Origin: Candidatus Acidiferrales bacterium | GTDB taxonomy: Bacteria; Acidobacteriota; Terriglobia; Acidiferrales; UBA7541 | Direction: 5' to 3' | Assembly (NCBI GenBank): GCA_035934015.1 | Contig: DASYYH010000016.1 | Location: forward strand, 248,001-312,000 | Length of the DNA: 64,000 nucleotides | In this document: positions 1 through 10,175 of the stretch, piece by piece | Layout: the number at the start of each line of letters is the position of its first letter | Numbering within the stretch: the first letter of the stretch is position 1 | Notes under the pieces: model-generated | The model's input: the letters and a program-made list of their open reading frames with translations, nothing else | Databases searched by the model: none | What the model was told of the DNA's origin: nothing | Translations under genes and position numbers: made by a program

Positions 1-202
1 CTACATGCATGCGACACTCAGAACCTGAGATGGAGACATAAGAACAAAATCACTTACGCTCCGTCAAGGGTTGTTCGCGCAACTCCAGCCCAGAACAGCT
101 CTTTTGCGTTCTTACCTGACGTCTGATTCACATTCAATGATAGCCGCTCAAGACTCGTCGGTTGAACCTCACATTAAGGAAGGGAAATCTGCGTCTAGAC
201 TG

Positions 203-231
203 TTGACATTTTCGTTAACCCATGCTATAAG
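203..231 (+). promoter_or_regulatory. sigma70-type promoter (TTGACA-17-TATAAG)
   Basis: TTGACA at 203-208 matches the -35 consensus exactly and is followed after 17 bases by TATAAG at 226-231, close to TATAAT. The expected start of transcription is near 238, about 400 bases before the PfkB start codon. This is one of the best promoter matches I can see in the window. Function is inferred from consensus alone. Confidence 0.6.
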
Positions 232-356
232 CGTATTGTATGGTTATAGTACCTAACTCCGCGATCTTCGCCCCTTCGAGGCTTCTCCGGTGGAGTTTCC
301 TCTCCGCCTAGCCCTCCCGAGCCGCTTCCCGGCTCTTAATACCCCACTCCCTCGAA

Positions 357-446
357 TTTCTAATCGCCAGACCTATGAAGAATTAGAATTCGCCGTAACT
401 TACACAAAACAAAGGCTCGGACCCGTTTCTAATCGCCAGACTTATG
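357..446 (+). repeat. paired direct repeat, copy 1 of an element also found near 39.75-39.83 kb
   Basis: A 21-base unit starting TTTCTAATCGCCAGAC occurs at 357-377 and again at 426-446 with one mismatch, a period of 69. Between them, AATTAGAA at 381-388 is the same core inverted. The same arrangement, with start-to-start spacings of 23 and 68, recurs upstream of the thiolase gene on the other strand, in the same orientation relative to its downstream gene. It may be a regulatory site or RNA element. Confidence 0.55.
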
Positions 447-645
447 CATTTTTCCCACGGTACGCTCGCTGCGCCTCCCTCGTTCTTGAGGAGTCCTTCC
501 TGCGCTTCCGGACGCTGGGTGCTTCCCGCTTGACTCCTGTCCCCACCGGAACTATAAGCACCCCCGGCCCGGGTCTTGCCCCGATCATTGGCCGCCACGC
601 GGCGTCCAGCCGGCAGGCGAGCGCCGAAATTGGCAAGGAGCAGTC

Positions 646-1617
646 ATGACTGAATCGGCCCAGGTCGTCGGCATCGGCAGTTGCACCGTGGATTATTTCG
701 CTATCGTCCCCCGCCTGCTCGGCCCCGACGAAAAAACCAACGCCGACCGCCTGGAAATTCACGCTGGCGGCGTCACTGCCAATAATCTCACGCAGGTCGC
801 GCGCCTCGGCGCCAGCGCCGGATGGCTCGGCCTCCTCGGCGACGATGACAACGGCCAGATCATCCGCAAAGCCTTCGCCGATGACGGTATGGATTTATCC
901 GGAATTGAAATCGTGAAGGGCGAGCGCTCCTCCCTCACCTGGATTCCCGTCGACGCCGCAGGCGAGCGCTGCATTTATATGTTTCCCAACGTCACCGGAA
1001 AAATCAGCGTGCATCAGGTGCGCGCACGCTTCGCGCCGCACATCAAAGCGGCGAAGCATTTTCATACCGAAGCTTCTCAACTGCCTATCGCTCCCGTCCG
1101 CGAAGCCATGCAAATTGCCCACGACGCTGGCGTGCGGGTGCTCTTCGATCTCGATGTCGCTCCGAGTTTTTTCTGCGCCATGAACCTCGGCACGCAAGAG
1201 CAGCTGACCGCAGCGCTGAAATTAGTGGACGTGCTCAAGCCATGCAAAGCCGCTGCACGCGAATTGACCGGCGAAGAAGATTACGAGCGCATCGCGCAGA
1301 GCTTGCTCGCCCATGGCCCCAGGCTCGTTGCCGTGACCATGGGTTCGAATGGCTGCCTCATTGCCACGAAAGACAAGATGGTGCATGTGCCGGCATTTTC
1401 CGTGAAAGTGCAAGACACGACCGGCGCCGGCGACGCTTTCATGGGCGGCCTCTCCTATGGCCTGCTTCAGGGCTGGGACCTCAATCGCGTCGGCTCATTC
1501 GCAAACGCATGTGCAGCGCTTTGTTGCATGAGAATCGGCGCGCGCGCCATGTCCCGCCACGACGAAGTCGTCTCGTTGATTCGTTCGCAGCGGCCCGCCG
1601 CAGCCGTGGGGCTCTAA
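646..1617 (+). CDS. PfkB/ribokinase-family carbohydrate kinase
   Basis: Transfers phosphate from ATP to a sugar or nucleoside in the cytoplasm. The 323-residue length is normal for the PfkB family. The N-terminal part has the glycine-rich substrate loop (HAGGVTANN, about residues 40-48), and the family signature DTTGAGDAF lies at residues 257-265, with D263 as the expected catalytic base. An AAGGAG ribosome binding site five bases before the ATG supports the start. It is followed after 18 bases by a membrane permease, so the pair probably imports and phosphorylates one substrate. The substrate cannot be told from sequence: ribose-, fructose- and adenosine-kinase-like members share this signature. 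Confidence 0.9.
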   Translation: MTESAQVVGIGSCTVDYFAIVPRLLGPDEKTNADRLEIHAGGVTANNLTQVARLGASAGWLGLLGDDDNGQIIRKAFADDGMDLSGIEIVKGERSSLTWIPVDAAGERCIYMFPNVTGKISVHQVRARFAPHIKAAKHFHTEASQLPIAPVREAMQIAHDAGVRVLFDLDVAPSFFCAMNLGTQEQLTAALKLVDVLKPCKAAARELTGEEDYERIAQSLLAHGPRLVAVTMGSNGCLIATKDKMVHVPAFSVKVQDTTGAGDAFMGGLSYGLLQGWDLNRVGSFANACAALCCMRIGARAMSRHDEVVSLIRSQRPAAAVGL

Positions 1618-1635
1618 ACCGGTGCGCTAAGAAGA

Positions 1636-2616
1636 ATGTTCACGCCGCATAATTTTTCCGTCGCACTTTTGATGATGATGACCAGCGCGGTTTGCTGGGG
1701 CTCCTGGGCCAACACGTACAAAGGCGTGAAAAATTACCGCTTCGAACTTTTCTACTGGGACTACGCCATTGGCATTTTCCTGACTTCCCTGATTCTCGCT
1801 CTGACCATGGGCAGCGCCCAAGGCGGCGGCTCCAGTTTTCTCGCGAACCTGCAAACAGCCGACCGCTCGAACATGTTCTACGCAATGGCCGGCGGCATGG
1901 TCTTCAATCTTGCGAATCTGTTGCTCGTCGCTGGAATCGATATGGCCGGACTGGCGATTGCGTTCCCCGTCTCAATCGGCATCGCCCTCGTCGTCGGCAC
2001 GGTGATGAGTTACGCGATTCAGCCTCGCGGCAGCGCCGGCTTGCTCGCTCTCGGCGTGGTCTTTGCACTGGTCGCCGTAATCCTCGACGGCAAAGCATAC
2101 GCCGCGCTCGGGGGAGGCCGGAGCGCATCGCGAAAAAGCATCGTGGTCTGCGTCGTTTCCGGAATCTTGATGGGCCTCTGGGCGCCATTCGTCACGCACG
2201 CGCTTACGGCCGGAAACGTGCTCGGCCCGTATACGGCTGCTGTGTTCTTGACGCTCGGCGCGCTCCTCTCCTGCTTCATTTTTAATATCTATTTCATGCG
2301 AAAACCGCTCGTCGGAGAACCGGTGAGCATCGGCGGTTTCTTTCGAGCTTCTGCGGGAGGACATTTGCTGGGTCTTGCGGGAGGAATCGTTTGGGGCGTC
2401 GGCACGGTTTTCAACCTGGTGGCCGCGAATTTTACGGGCGTCGCCATTTCCTATGCCATCGGCCAATCGGCGCCGATGGTTGCCGCGCTGTGGGGCGTTT
2501 TCGCGTGGCATGAATTTCGCGGCGCAAACAAAAAAGCAAAAACATGCTTAGTATTGATGTTTTTGTTCTATGTTTTTGCCATCGCCAGTATTGCGCGGGC
2601 AAACACAGCCGGGTGA
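1636..2616 (+). CDS. DMT-superfamily permease, GRP sugar / ureide permease-like
   Basis: An integral membrane protein of 326 residues with about ten hydrophobic segments spread over its full length, as expected for the drug/metabolite transporter superfamily. The N-terminus (CWGSWANTYK) and the conserved stretch around residues 95-115 resemble the glucose/ribose porter and ureide permease branches. It lies 18 bases after the PfkB kinase and is probably co-transcribed, which suggests uptake of the sugar or nucleoside that the kinase phosphorylates. The ribosome binding site is weak (AAGAAG). The substrate is an inference from context only. Confidence 0.8.
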   Translation: MFTPHNFSVALLMMMTSAVCWGSWANTYKGVKNYRFELFYWDYAIGIFLTSLILALTMGSAQGGGSSFLANLQTADRSNMFYAMAGGMVFNLANLLLVAGIDMAGLAIAFPVSIGIALVVGTVMSYAIQPRGSAGLLALGVVFALVAVILDGKAYAALGGGRSASRKSIVVCVVSGILMGLWAPFVTHALTAGNVLGPYTAAVFLTLGALLSCFIFNIYFMRKPLVGEPVSIGGFFRASAGGHLLGLAGGIVWGVGTVFNLVAANFTGVAISYAIGQSAPMVAALWGVFAWHEFRGANKKAKTCLVLMFLFYVFAIASIARANTAG

Positions 2617-2731
2617 AACTCAAGATGCTGAAAATCGCCAGCGAAAACAGGCATTTGCAGCTCGGGCGCCTTGCTTCCCGCCGCCGACAATGCTATTTTG
2701 ATTTTTCCCTGAAGTAGCGCCTATCTGCGAA

Positions 2732-5128
2732 ATGGAGTCCCGAACCACATTCCAGCCGAAATCGGATCATCGCTCCGACGATGAGCAGGATCCCCGCGCC
2801 CGCCAGGAACGGCCGCGCAATCCCGTTTTTTGGCGCGTCGAAGGGAGCCTGCTCAATCTGACCGCCGTCCGGCCTGTAGGCTTTTTTGCGTGGAACGCGC
2901 AGAGTTTTCTCGAGCGATGGACGCGCCGCGGCGGAATGCTCATTCTGGCCGTCGCGCGGCCGATTCTCTATCTGACGAATCGCGCCATGGCCACGCGGCT
3001 CCTGCACACAATCCTGCGCGGCGTCAGCCGCGATCGCCTCGACGTTCTCGGCGATGAATATTTCACTTACATATTGAAGCCAGCTCTGAAGCCGCGCGGG
3101 GTGGAAGAATTGAAAAAGGCGCAGGAGCGCGGCGAAGAAATTGTTCTCGTCAGCCAGGGACTCGACCACGTGATGCGGCCGCTGGCGAAATACCTGGGTG
3201 TGAAATTCTTGATTTCCAACCGTCTGGAATTTCGTGATGGTATGGCCACGGGGCGATTGATCGATCCGGTGATTCGGCCGCGCGGGCCGCTGGCACGCCT
3301 GACGGGAAGCGCTCCCAACGGCCAAGTGGACCGGGCGCGATTAGCCAAGAATCTTGGGTTCGCACGGCGCCCGGAAATTGTGGAAGCCGCCAGGGAACCT
3401 GCATCGCAGGCTCCCTGCAGGACTTTCCTGCGCGTCGTGCATTGCAAACCGGAGACCAACATTGAGCGGCTCTCTGTGCGGGAGGCATTGCGCGGCAAAA
3501 ACATTTTGCTGGCAGGCGCAACGGGGTTCATCGGAAAAGTGTGGCTGGTGAATTTGCTCACGGATGTGCCAGAGATCGGAAAAGTTTTTGTTCTCGTCCG
3601 CCGGCGGAAAACGACCACAGCCGCACAGCGATTTCGAAAAATTTTGGAGGAGTCGCCGCTCTTCGAAGTGCTGGCGCGACGATGGGGGACGCAATTCGAA
3701 GAACTTTTGGCGAAGCATGTCGAAGTGGTCGACGGCGATTTGAGCAAGCCAGGCCTGGGACTCGACGACGCTGCACGCGCACGACTGGCACGGACGCTCG
3801 ATCTGGTTATCAACAGTTCCGGCCTGACCGATTTCAATCCCGACCTGCGCGACGCTCTTTCCGCGAATGTGGATTCCACCGCGCATTTAATCCAATTCAT
3901 GCACGCGACGGACCACGCGGCACTATTGCACCTTTCGACGTGCTACGTCACGGGAGAACGCGACGGACGGATCAGCGAAACTCTCGTGGCAAATTACAAT
4001 CCGGCCAATGTCGCAGGATTCGACGCGGAAAAAGAATGGCAATCGCTACAGGGGATGATTCGCGATACGGAGGCGCAGGCCGACAGCGCGATGGTGACGG
4101 ACGAATTGCGCAAGAGCGCCATCGAGAAGCCCACGGCGGCCAAAGGTCTGGGCGGCGCGGCGCTCGATAATCAGATTCGCAAGAACCGCACGCGGTGGCT
4201 GCGGCAAACGCTGATGGATGCAGGGACGCGGCGCGCGAATGAACTCGGCTGGCCCAACACATACACATTAACGAAGGGCCTGGCCGAATCGCTCCTCGTG
4301 AAGCGCGGCGCGGGATTGCCAGTTGCCATTGTGAGGCCGTCCATTGTCGAATCGTCGCTCGACAAGCCATTCCGCGGATGGAATGAAGGAATCAACACTT
4401 CGGCTTCGCTCTCGTATTTGCTCGGAACCTATTTCCGGCAATTACCTACGAACGAGCGGAAGTGCCTGGATATCATTCCCGTTGACCAGGTAACGCGCGG
4501 GATGACGCTGGTCGCCGCGGCGCTGATCGAACGCAAACACCAACCGCTCTATCATCTGGCAACTTCCGTCACGAATCCTTGCAACATGCGGCGTTCGATA
4601 GAACTCACCAGCCTGGGGCACAGAAAATTCTACCGTACACAGGACGGCTTCAAGCACTGGCTCCGGTCACGCTTCGACGCGATTCCCGTGTCAAAAACGC
4701 GATACGAAAAACTTTCCGCGCCCGCGCAGAAGGCCATCGTACAAGCGATCAATCGCGGAGTTTCGAGCGTGGGAATCAACAACGCGCCTCTGGTGCGGCG
4801 CGAACGAGAACTCGAGCGTGTCATCAAATTGATTCGCTTGTTCGAGCCATTCATTTTGCATAACGAACACACGTTCGAAGCGCTTAATGTGGAACGGCTC
4901 TCTGCGGCGCTGCCGTCCGAAGAACAAGCCGATTTCGGATACGATTCACGCTCGATCGACTGGTGCGACTACTGGGTGAATGTGCACATTCCGGCGCTGC
5001 GCAAGTGGTGTTATCCTCTCATCGAAGGCCGCTCTGTGGAGACGCGCAACGATGGAAAAGTGCCTCCCATGGGACAGCCAAACGCGGACGCAGCGACGGG
5101 ACAAAGCGTGTCCGCGGCAGCGCCGTGA
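2732..5128 (+). CDS. degenerate HAD domain fused to fatty acyl reductase (male-sterility type SDR)
   Basis: A 798-residue, two-part protein. Residues about 30-230 follow the HAD-IB (SerB-like) phosphatase pattern, but the nucleophile motif normally reading DxDGT is WRVEGSLL near residue 34, so both catalytic aspartates are gone. From residue 255 there is a Rossmann reductase domain with GATGFIG at 262-268 and Y511-x3-K515 as the catalytic pair, followed by a C-terminal region like the male-sterility domain of fatty acyl-CoA reductases. Expected reaction: NADPH reduction of an acyl thioester to aldehyde or alcohol. It opens a co-directional lipid gene cluster and is followed after 12 bases by a second SDR. 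No clear Shine-Dalgarno precedes the ATG, so the start could be slightly downstream. Confidence 0.75.
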   Translation: MESRTTFQPKSDHRSDDEQDPRARQERPRNPVFWRVEGSLLNLTAVRPVGFFAWNAQSFLERWTRRGGMLILAVARPILYLTNRAMATRLLHTILRGVSRDRLDVLGDEYFTYILKPALKPRGVEELKKAQERGEEIVLVSQGLDHVMRPLAKYLGVKFLISNRLEFRDGMATGRLIDPVIRPRGPLARLTGSAPNGQVDRARLAKNLGFARRPEIVEAAREPASQAPCRTFLRVVHCKPETNIERLSVREALRGKNILLAGATGFIGKVWLVNLLTDVPEIGKVFVLVRRRKTTTAAQRFRKILEESPLFEVLARRWGTQFEELLAKHVEVVDGDLSKPGLGLDDAARARLARTLDLVINSSGLTDFNPDLRDALSANVDSTAHLIQFMHATDHAALLHLSTCYVTGERDGRISETLVANYNPANVAGFDAEKEWQSLQGMIRDTEAQADSAMVTDELRKSAIEKPTAAKGLGGAALDNQIRKNRTRWLRQTLMDAGTRRANELGWPNTYTLTKGLAESLLVKRGAGLPVAIVRPSIVESSLDKPFRGWNEGINTSASLSYLLGTYFRQLPTNERKCLDIIPVDQVTRGMTLVAAALIERKHQPLYHLATSVTNPCNMRRSIELTSLGHRKFYRTQDGFKHWLRSRFDAIPVSKTRYEKLSAPAQKAIVQAINRGVSSVGINNAPLVRRERELERVIKLIRLFEPFILHNEHTFEALNVERLSAALPSEEQADFGYDSRSIDWCDYWVNVHIPALRKWCYPLIEGRSVETRNDGKVPPMGQPNADAATGQSVSAAAP

Positions 5129-5140
5129 GACCTTCGAACC

Positions 5141-6277
5141 GTGGCCATCTTCCTTACCGGATCAACCGGCTATATTGGCGCGCACATCGCCGCAAACCTG
5201 CTTGGAGACAGCAGCGAACCGCTGAACTTGCTGGTGCGCGCAAGAAATTCGCAGGAAGCCAAGGAACGACTGTGGCACGCGCTGCAACTGCACATGAGTT
5301 TTCCGCAATTCCGCGAATTTCTCGATTCGCGTTTGCAGATTTTTCTTGGCGATTTGACCGGCGCGAACTTTGGCCTCGAAGATAACGCCTACCGCCAGTT
5401 GGTGCGGTCGACCGAGTCGATCATCCACTGCGCAGCTTCACTGAACCGCAAATCCGAGAAGAGCTGCCTGAATGTGAACCTGCGTGGCACGCTGCAGGTC
5501 ATCCAGCTCGGCATGCGCGCACGCGATGAACATGGCCTGCGGCGATTCAGCCACGTGAGTACGGTGGCTGTAGCGGGCCAGCGGCAAAACGAAATCGTGG
5601 AAGAGGATTCGTCGATCGATTGGAATCGCTCAGACTACGATCCCTACGCGCGGACGAAAAAATTCTGCGAATACATGTTGGCCGAACTTTTGCCCGACGT
5701 GCCGCGAACGATTTTTCGTCCCAGCATCGTGCTGGGAGATAGCCGACGGCCAGAGACAAATCAGTTCGACATGGTGCAGGCATTTGTGTTTCTCGCAGGA
5801 CTGCCCTTGCTGCCATTCCGGCCGGACGATCGCGTGGACATTGTGCCAGTGGATTATGTGGCTAACGCAATTACGACTTTGCACCAAAAGGAAAAGACGG
5901 CGCACGAGATCTATCACTTGTCATCGGGAGCGGAATCGGAAACGTACCGGCAATTGACGCTGGCGCTCGCCGAAGCGCAGGGGAAACGTCCGCCAGTATT
6001 TGTGCCATCGCTCGAGCAGCCGACAGCAAGCACTGTTAATTTCGCGGCAGGAAAATTCGGCAAAGCGGGAAAATTGGCGACATTGCTGAAAGTTTTCTTG
6101 CCGTACTTGCGATGGAATACGGTTTTTGACAACACGCGCGTGGTCTCCGAAATGGGATGCACACCGGATCCATTTTCGAAATACTGCTATCCGCTGCTGA
6201 AATTCAGCCGTGAAAACCATTTCACGTACCCATATCGAAGCTGGCCGCAAGAAGCCGCGCAGGAAATTCCGCGATGA
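5141..6277 (+). CDS. extended SDR / thioester-reductase-like NAD(P)-binding protein
   Basis: A 378-residue extended short-chain dehydrogenase. The nucleotide-binding motif GSTGYIG lies at residues 7-13, and a YxxxK pair occurs in YARTK near residue 168. The overall layout (AANLLG, later [10 protein letters not shown]) matches thioester-reductase and NAD-epimerase relatives that act on acyl chains or carrier-bound acids. The start is GTG, 12 bases after the acyl reductase, and the stop overlaps the next gene by four bases (ATGA), so translation is probably coupled. It may reduce the same acyl substrate a second time or act on a different intermediate; the exact reaction is not resolved. Confidence 0.8.
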   Translation: MAIFLTGSTGYIGAHIAANLLGDSSEPLNLLVRARNSQEAKERLWHALQLHMSFPQFREFLDSRLQIFLGDLTGANFGLEDNAYRQLVRSTESIIHCAASLNRKSEKSCLNVNLRGTLQVIQLGMRARDEHGLRRFSHVSTVAVAGQRQNEIVEEDSSIDWNRSDYDPYARTKKFCEYMLAELLPDVPRTIFRPSIVLGDSRRPETNQFDMVQAFVFLAGLPLLPFRPDDRVDIVPVDYVANAITTLHQKEKTAHEIYHLSSGAESETYRQLTLALAEAQGKRPPVFVPSLEQPTASTVNFAAGKFGKAGKLATLLKVFLPYLRWNTVFDNTRVVSEMGCTPDPFSKYCYPLLKFSRENHFTYPYRSWPQEAAQEIPR

Positions 6278-7686
6278 TGGATTTTCTGCTGGAGGCCTGG
6301 GTCGCCGGGTCGATCGAGTGGGCGAAATTCACGTGGATGCTCGGACGAGGAAAAAGATGGCAGCCAGGCGAAAAATTGCGGCTGCTTTTTGCGTGCTACT
6401 GCGGGGCGAGGAATACGGGATCGGATCTGCGCGTCGAGGAAATTCTGCGGCAGGTGCGGCGCGTTCTCGGCGATGAAAATGTGGATTTGGCAGTGATGAC
6501 GCAGGATTTCGATCTGACGCGCGGCTATTTTCAGGGCACGCGGCAGGTGCGATTGCCGGACGTCTTCCCGCCATTTCTGAACCGCGAAACGCCGCAATAC
6601 GACGGCGTGGTGGCATGCGAAGGGTCGATGTTCAAGAGCAAGTTCGCGAACGCGCTGACGACGATGATGATCGGCTCGCTGGCGCTGGCTTCGGCACGCA
6701 ACCGGCTTTCCGTGGGATACGGCGGGGAAGCGGGCCACATGGATCCGCTCGTCGAGAAAATGTGCAAACACTATTGCCGCGACTCGATCGTGATCACGCG
6801 AAGCGAGGAATCGCAGGCGCTTCTTGGCAAACTGGGAATCCCCACGGAACTTGGCACAGACACGGCGTGGACATTCGAGCCGCGCCCTGCGGAATACGGG
6901 CAAAAAGTCTTGCGCGAGGCCGGCTGGGACGGGACGACGCCGGTGCTCGTGCTTTGCCCTATCAATCCTTTCTGGTGGCCGGTGAAGGCGTCCGTGGCAA
7001 AGGCGGCGGCGCGAATGCTGACGGGCGCTTATAAGGAGAGCCACTACCGCTCGATTTATTTTCACCGCTCGGGACGCAGCGTCGAAAGCGCATATAGCCG
7101 TTATATCCATGCGTTTGCCCGCGGCGTCGATCGCTTTCGGAGGGAGCACAAAGTTTTTACTGTGTGCGTCGGGATGGAAATGCTGGATCGCAATGCCTGT
7201 GAGCGCGTGGCCGCGCAACTGGGCGGTGCGCCGATTTTTTGCTCGGACCAATACGACATGTACGAGATCGTGAGCATTTTGCGCGCCTGCCATCTGATGG
7301 TGTCTTCGCGCTACCACGCGATTGTCACGTCGATGCCCGCGGGCGTGCCTTCGCTGGGCGTTACGATGGATGAACGAATTCGCAATTTGATGCGGCAGCG
7401 CGGGCATTCACACTTGACGCTTAGCGTGGACGACGCCGAACTGGAAGATAAATTGTCCGGCGCGCTCGAAAACTTGTGGCGAGAGAGAGAAAATGTGGGA
7501 GAAGGAATTGGGCGCACGGTTGCGCAGAATTTGCGGCTGATGTCGAGGATGGGAATGTATTTCGAGGGGTTTGTCGCGCAGCAATATCCGGAATTTCCGC
7601 TGCGCAAGGGGGCGCTAAACTGGGAAGAGTATTTGCCGCCGCTTAGCGCAAACTTGCAGAGGCTGCTGGAAAAGTACGGCGCATGA
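6274..7686 (+). CDS. polysaccharide pyruvyl transferase family protein
   Basis: A 470-residue protein that looks like the polysaccharide pyruvyl transferase (CsaB/GumL) family. It has an N-terminal Rossmann-like part beginning near [13 protein letters not shown], a central region, and a C-terminal part with SSRYHAIV followed by [13 protein letters not shown], which is the typical family signature around residues 345-370. Such enzymes usually add pyruvate ketals to sugars or wall polymers. Here it sits between acyl reductases and an acyl-CoA synthetase, overlapping both neighbours by four bases, so it probably modifies a head group made by this cluster. The acceptor is unknown. Confidence 0.75.
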   Translation: MMDFLLEAWVAGSIEWAKFTWMLGRGKRWQPGEKLRLLFACYCGARNTGSDLRVEEILRQVRRVLGDENVDLAVMTQDFDLTRGYFQGTRQVRLPDVFPPFLNRETPQYDGVVACEGSMFKSKFANALTTMMIGSLALASARNRLSVGYGGEAGHMDPLVEKMCKHYCRDSIVITRSEESQALLGKLGIPTELGTDTAWTFEPRPAEYGQKVLREAGWDGTTPVLVLCPINPFWWPVKASVAKAAARMLTGAYKESHYRSIYFHRSGRSVESAYSRYIHAFARGVDRFRREHKVFTVCVGMEMLDRNACERVAAQLGGAPIFCSDQYDMYEIVSILRACHLMVSSRYHAIVTSMPAGVPSLGVTMDERIRNLMRQRGHSHLTLSVDDAELEDKLSGALENLWRERENVGEGIGRTVAQNLRLMSRMGMYFEGFVAQQYPEFPLRKGALNWEEYLPPLSANLQRLLEKYGA

Positions 7687-9350
7687 AATTTCTTGCCGAT
7701 ATTTTTCAAAGGCTGGAGCGCGCCGACGACGCAATTGTTCTTCAGGAAATCCATGGACAAGAAATCACGAAGGCATCCGGCAAGGAATTGCTGGAGCTGA
7801 CCGCGAAGGCCGGTAGATTTTTGGACGCGGCGAGTCCGCGGATTCATGCCGGCGACCGCTGCGCACTGCTCGGGCCGAATAGCATTCGCTGGGCCGCGGC
7901 GGATTTAGCGCTGATGTCCAGGGGGATTATTGTCGTGCCGCTTTACGCGCGCCAGGAACCGGCGGAATTAGCTGCTATGGTTCGCGACAGCGGAGCCACG
8001 GCGATCCTGTGCGACGGAGCGCAATTGCGCGATGCGGTGTTGCGTTCGTTTCCCGATGCACCGGCGATTTTTCTCTTCGACGAAGTGTTTGCGCATAAAC
8101 CGGCAGAATCGATCCACACTGACAAAGCAACTGCCGGTGGACCTGTTCCGCTCACGATTATTTATACGTCGGGAACCTCCGGCGAGGCGAAGGGCGTGGT
8201 GCTCAACGACTGCAACGTCGATCACATGCTGGCGTGCACGACGGAGCGGCTGAATCAGTTGATGGGGCCGCGGAACGAGCCAGAACAGGTGTTTCATTGG
8301 ACGCCTTTCAACTTTGCAGCGTCGTGGATTTCGTTGCTGAGCTCGCTTTCGCGAAATAGCGTTGTGTCGCTTTCGACTGACATCACAAAGCTCGCAGATG
8401 AAATACGCATCGCCGCGCCGAATTATTTTCTGAATGTGCCGACGCTGCTCGAACGCGTCCGAACAAAGATCGAAGAAAACATCCGCGGACGAGGTGGATG
8501 GATTGCGAATGTATTTTTCAAGGCGAAGAGCGCGTACCTGTGCCGCGGAACGAAGGAAGCGAAGTTCTCAGACATCTTCTGGCTAAAGATCGCCGGGGCG
8601 TTGATTTTTCCGACGATCCGCAAAGGAATGGGGCCGAATTTGAAGGCGCTGATCTGTGGCTCGGCGCCGCTTTCCGTGGAAACACAGAACTTTTTCATGA
8701 TGCTAGGGATTCAGGTATTGCAGGCCTATGGGCTGACGGAAACGACGGCGATATGCACGATGGACGATCCGGCGCGCGTCGAGCCGGGGTATGTGGGCCA
8801 TGCAATTCCGGGGCTGGAGATGAAAATCGACGACAATCAGGAAATCCTCGTGCGCGGACCGAACGTTTTTTCGGGCTACTGGAAGCGCCCGGAGGATACG
8901 GCGAAAGTGTTGCGCGACGGCTGGTTCCACACCGGCGACCAGGGAAAAATGAACGAACGCGGCAACTGGAAAATCACCGGACGGATCAAGAATCTAATTA
9001 TTTTGAATTCAGGGCACAACGTCGCGCCCGAGCCTCTGGAGGAAGATCTCACGAGTCTGCTGCCGCGCGCGCAACAGGTGGTGCTTGTTGGCAACGAGCG
9101 CAGTTATCTGGCCGCAGTCATTACGACGGAACCAAACTCCGGACTGAACGAGGCGGCGGTCTCGGCGGCGCTTGAGAAGATGAATGCTCGATTGCCGCAC
9201 TATCGTCAAATCCGCGCGTTCCACCTGGAGCGAAAGCCCTTCACGATCGAGAGCGGATTATTGACGGCCAATGGTAAACTCAGGCGCGACGCAGTTGCGG
9301 CGCACCTAAAGTCACAGATCGAAGAGCTTTATCGAAAGCGGCATGCATGA
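7683..9350 (+). CDS. AMP-binding long-chain acyl-CoA/ACP synthetase
   Basis: An acyl-adenylate-forming enzyme of 555 residues. The ATP-binding loop YTSGTSGEAKG lies near residues 161-171, the adenine motif YGLTET near 349, and the hinge region GWFHTGDQGK near 413. A C-terminal lysine occurs in TANGKLRRD near residue 530, so it appears catalytically complete. It would activate a carboxylic acid, probably a fatty acid, to acyl-AMP and then a thioester. It overlaps the genes on both sides by four bases. A second AMP ligase lies 3.2 kb downstream, so the cluster activates either two acids or one acid twice. Confidence 0.88.
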   Translation: MKFLADIFQRLERADDAIVLQEIHGQEITKASGKELLELTAKAGRFLDAASPRIHAGDRCALLGPNSIRWAAADLALMSRGIIVVPLYARQEPAELAAMVRDSGATAILCDGAQLRDAVLRSFPDAPAIFLFDEVFAHKPAESIHTDKATAGGPVPLTIIYTSGTSGEAKGVVLNDCNVDHMLACTTERLNQLMGPRNEPEQVFHWTPFNFAASWISLLSSLSRNSVVSLSTDITKLADEIRIAAPNYFLNVPTLLERVRTKIEENIRGRGGWIANVFFKAKSAYLCRGTKEAKFSDIFWLKIAGALIFPTIRKGMGPNLKALICGSAPLSVETQNFFMMLGIQVLQAYGLTETTAICTMDDPARVEPGYVGHAIPGLEMKIDDNQEILVRGPNVFSGYWKRPEDTAKVLRDGWFHTGDQGKMNERGNWKITGRIKNLIILNSGHNVAPEPLEEDLTSLLPRAQQVVLVGNERSYLAAVITTEPNSGLNEAAVSAALEKMNARLPHYRQIRAFHLERKPFTIESGLLTANGKLRRDAVAAHLKSQIEELYRKRHA

Positions 9351-10150
9351 GCGGATTCCGGGGCGAAACGTTATCCTGGGAAATCAGCGGCGGAATCATC
9401 GAGCTGAAACTGCATCGCGAGCCGTGCAATGAAATCGGCTTGAAGACGCTCGAAGAGCTCGAAGAATTTTCCGTTGCGCTTGAGGCGACAAAGAAGAGCG
9501 CCGGCGCGCTGATCATCTATAGCGCGATGACGGCGGGATTCAGCGCCGGCGCGGACCTCCGTGAACTTTACCGCCGTTCTCAGCCGCTTCCGGCGGCTCA
9601 GCGTGTCACAGCGGTCCGTGATTTTCTGCAAAGGATTCATCACGTCTTGAATGCGCTCGATGATGCACCTTTGACGACGATTGCCGCCGTTCACGGAGTC
9701 ACATTCGGCGGCGGACTAGAATTGGCGCTGGCGTGCGACATGATTATCGCCGACAAAACGGCGCGATTTGCTTTCCCGGAGCTGCGCCTGGGATTGATCC
9801 CAGGATTTGGCGGGATCCCCCGTCTGAAGCGCGATCTTGGCAACGAGATCGTTCGCGATCTGGTGCTTACCGGCCGCAGCTTCAACGCCACGAAAGCGCA
9901 GGCCATAGGACTGGTTAGCCAAGTTGCGGGGGAAAACGAAGCGCTGCGTGCGGCACGCGCGACCGCGGCGCAGGTTTGCAAATTTGATCGCGACACGGCG
10001 ATTGTGGCCAAGCGATTCATCAAAAAAGTGCCCTATGAGGAGTTGCGCACGGAAATCGAGATTTTCTGCGAGCTTTTTGGCAGGCCTGCGGTCGAGGAGG
10101 GCTTGCGGAAATTCGCGGAGAGCACGGACGCAATGCCGTATCTGCCCTAG
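9347..10150 (+). CDS. enoyl-CoA hydratase/isomerase (crotonase) family protein
   Basis: A 267-residue crotonase-fold enzyme. Both oxyanion-hole regions are present (FSAGADLREL and TFGGGLEL), and the two glutamates of classical enoyl-CoA hydratase are kept in GGGLE and in PELRLGLIPG, so true hydratase activity is possible. It overlaps the preceding synthetase by four bases. Its role inside a lipid-assembly cluster could be to process an unsaturated acyl thioester. Isomerase or hydrolase activity are alternatives for this family. Confidence 0.88.
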   Translation: MSGFRGETLSWEISGGIIELKLHREPCNEIGLKTLEELEEFSVALEATKKSAGALIIYSAMTAGFSAGADLRELYRRSQPLPAAQRVTAVRDFLQRIHHVLNALDDAPLTTIAAVHGVTFGGGLELALACDMIIADKTARFAFPELRLGLIPGFGGIPRLKRDLGNEIVRDLVLTGRSFNATKAQAIGLVSQVAGENEALRAARATAAQVCKFDRDTAIVAKRFIKKVPYEELRTEIEIFCELFGRPAVEEGLRKFAESTDAMPYLP

Positions 10151-10175
10151 AGATTCCGGGACTGGAGCGTACGAG

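Larger units (their letters stand above)
1..645. other. gene-free leader region upstream of the PfkB kinase
   Basis: I find no convincing protein gene in this stretch; the short open frames have no ribosome binding site and no family resemblance. It holds a strong sigma70-type promoter at 203-231 pointing towards the kinase, a small 6-bp hairpin around 320-336, and a paired repeat at 357-446 described separately. If the promoter is used, the kinase mRNA would have a leader of roughly 400 nt, which leaves room for RNA-level control. What lies left of position 1 is unknown. Confidence 0.5.

Noticed and set aside
357-446. Two repeats with a spacer of about 48 bases, suggestive of a minimal CRISPR
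   Set aside because: Only two units, an inverted half-unit in the middle, no cas genes anywhere in the window, and a second copy with the same inner sequence shape at 39.75 kb.
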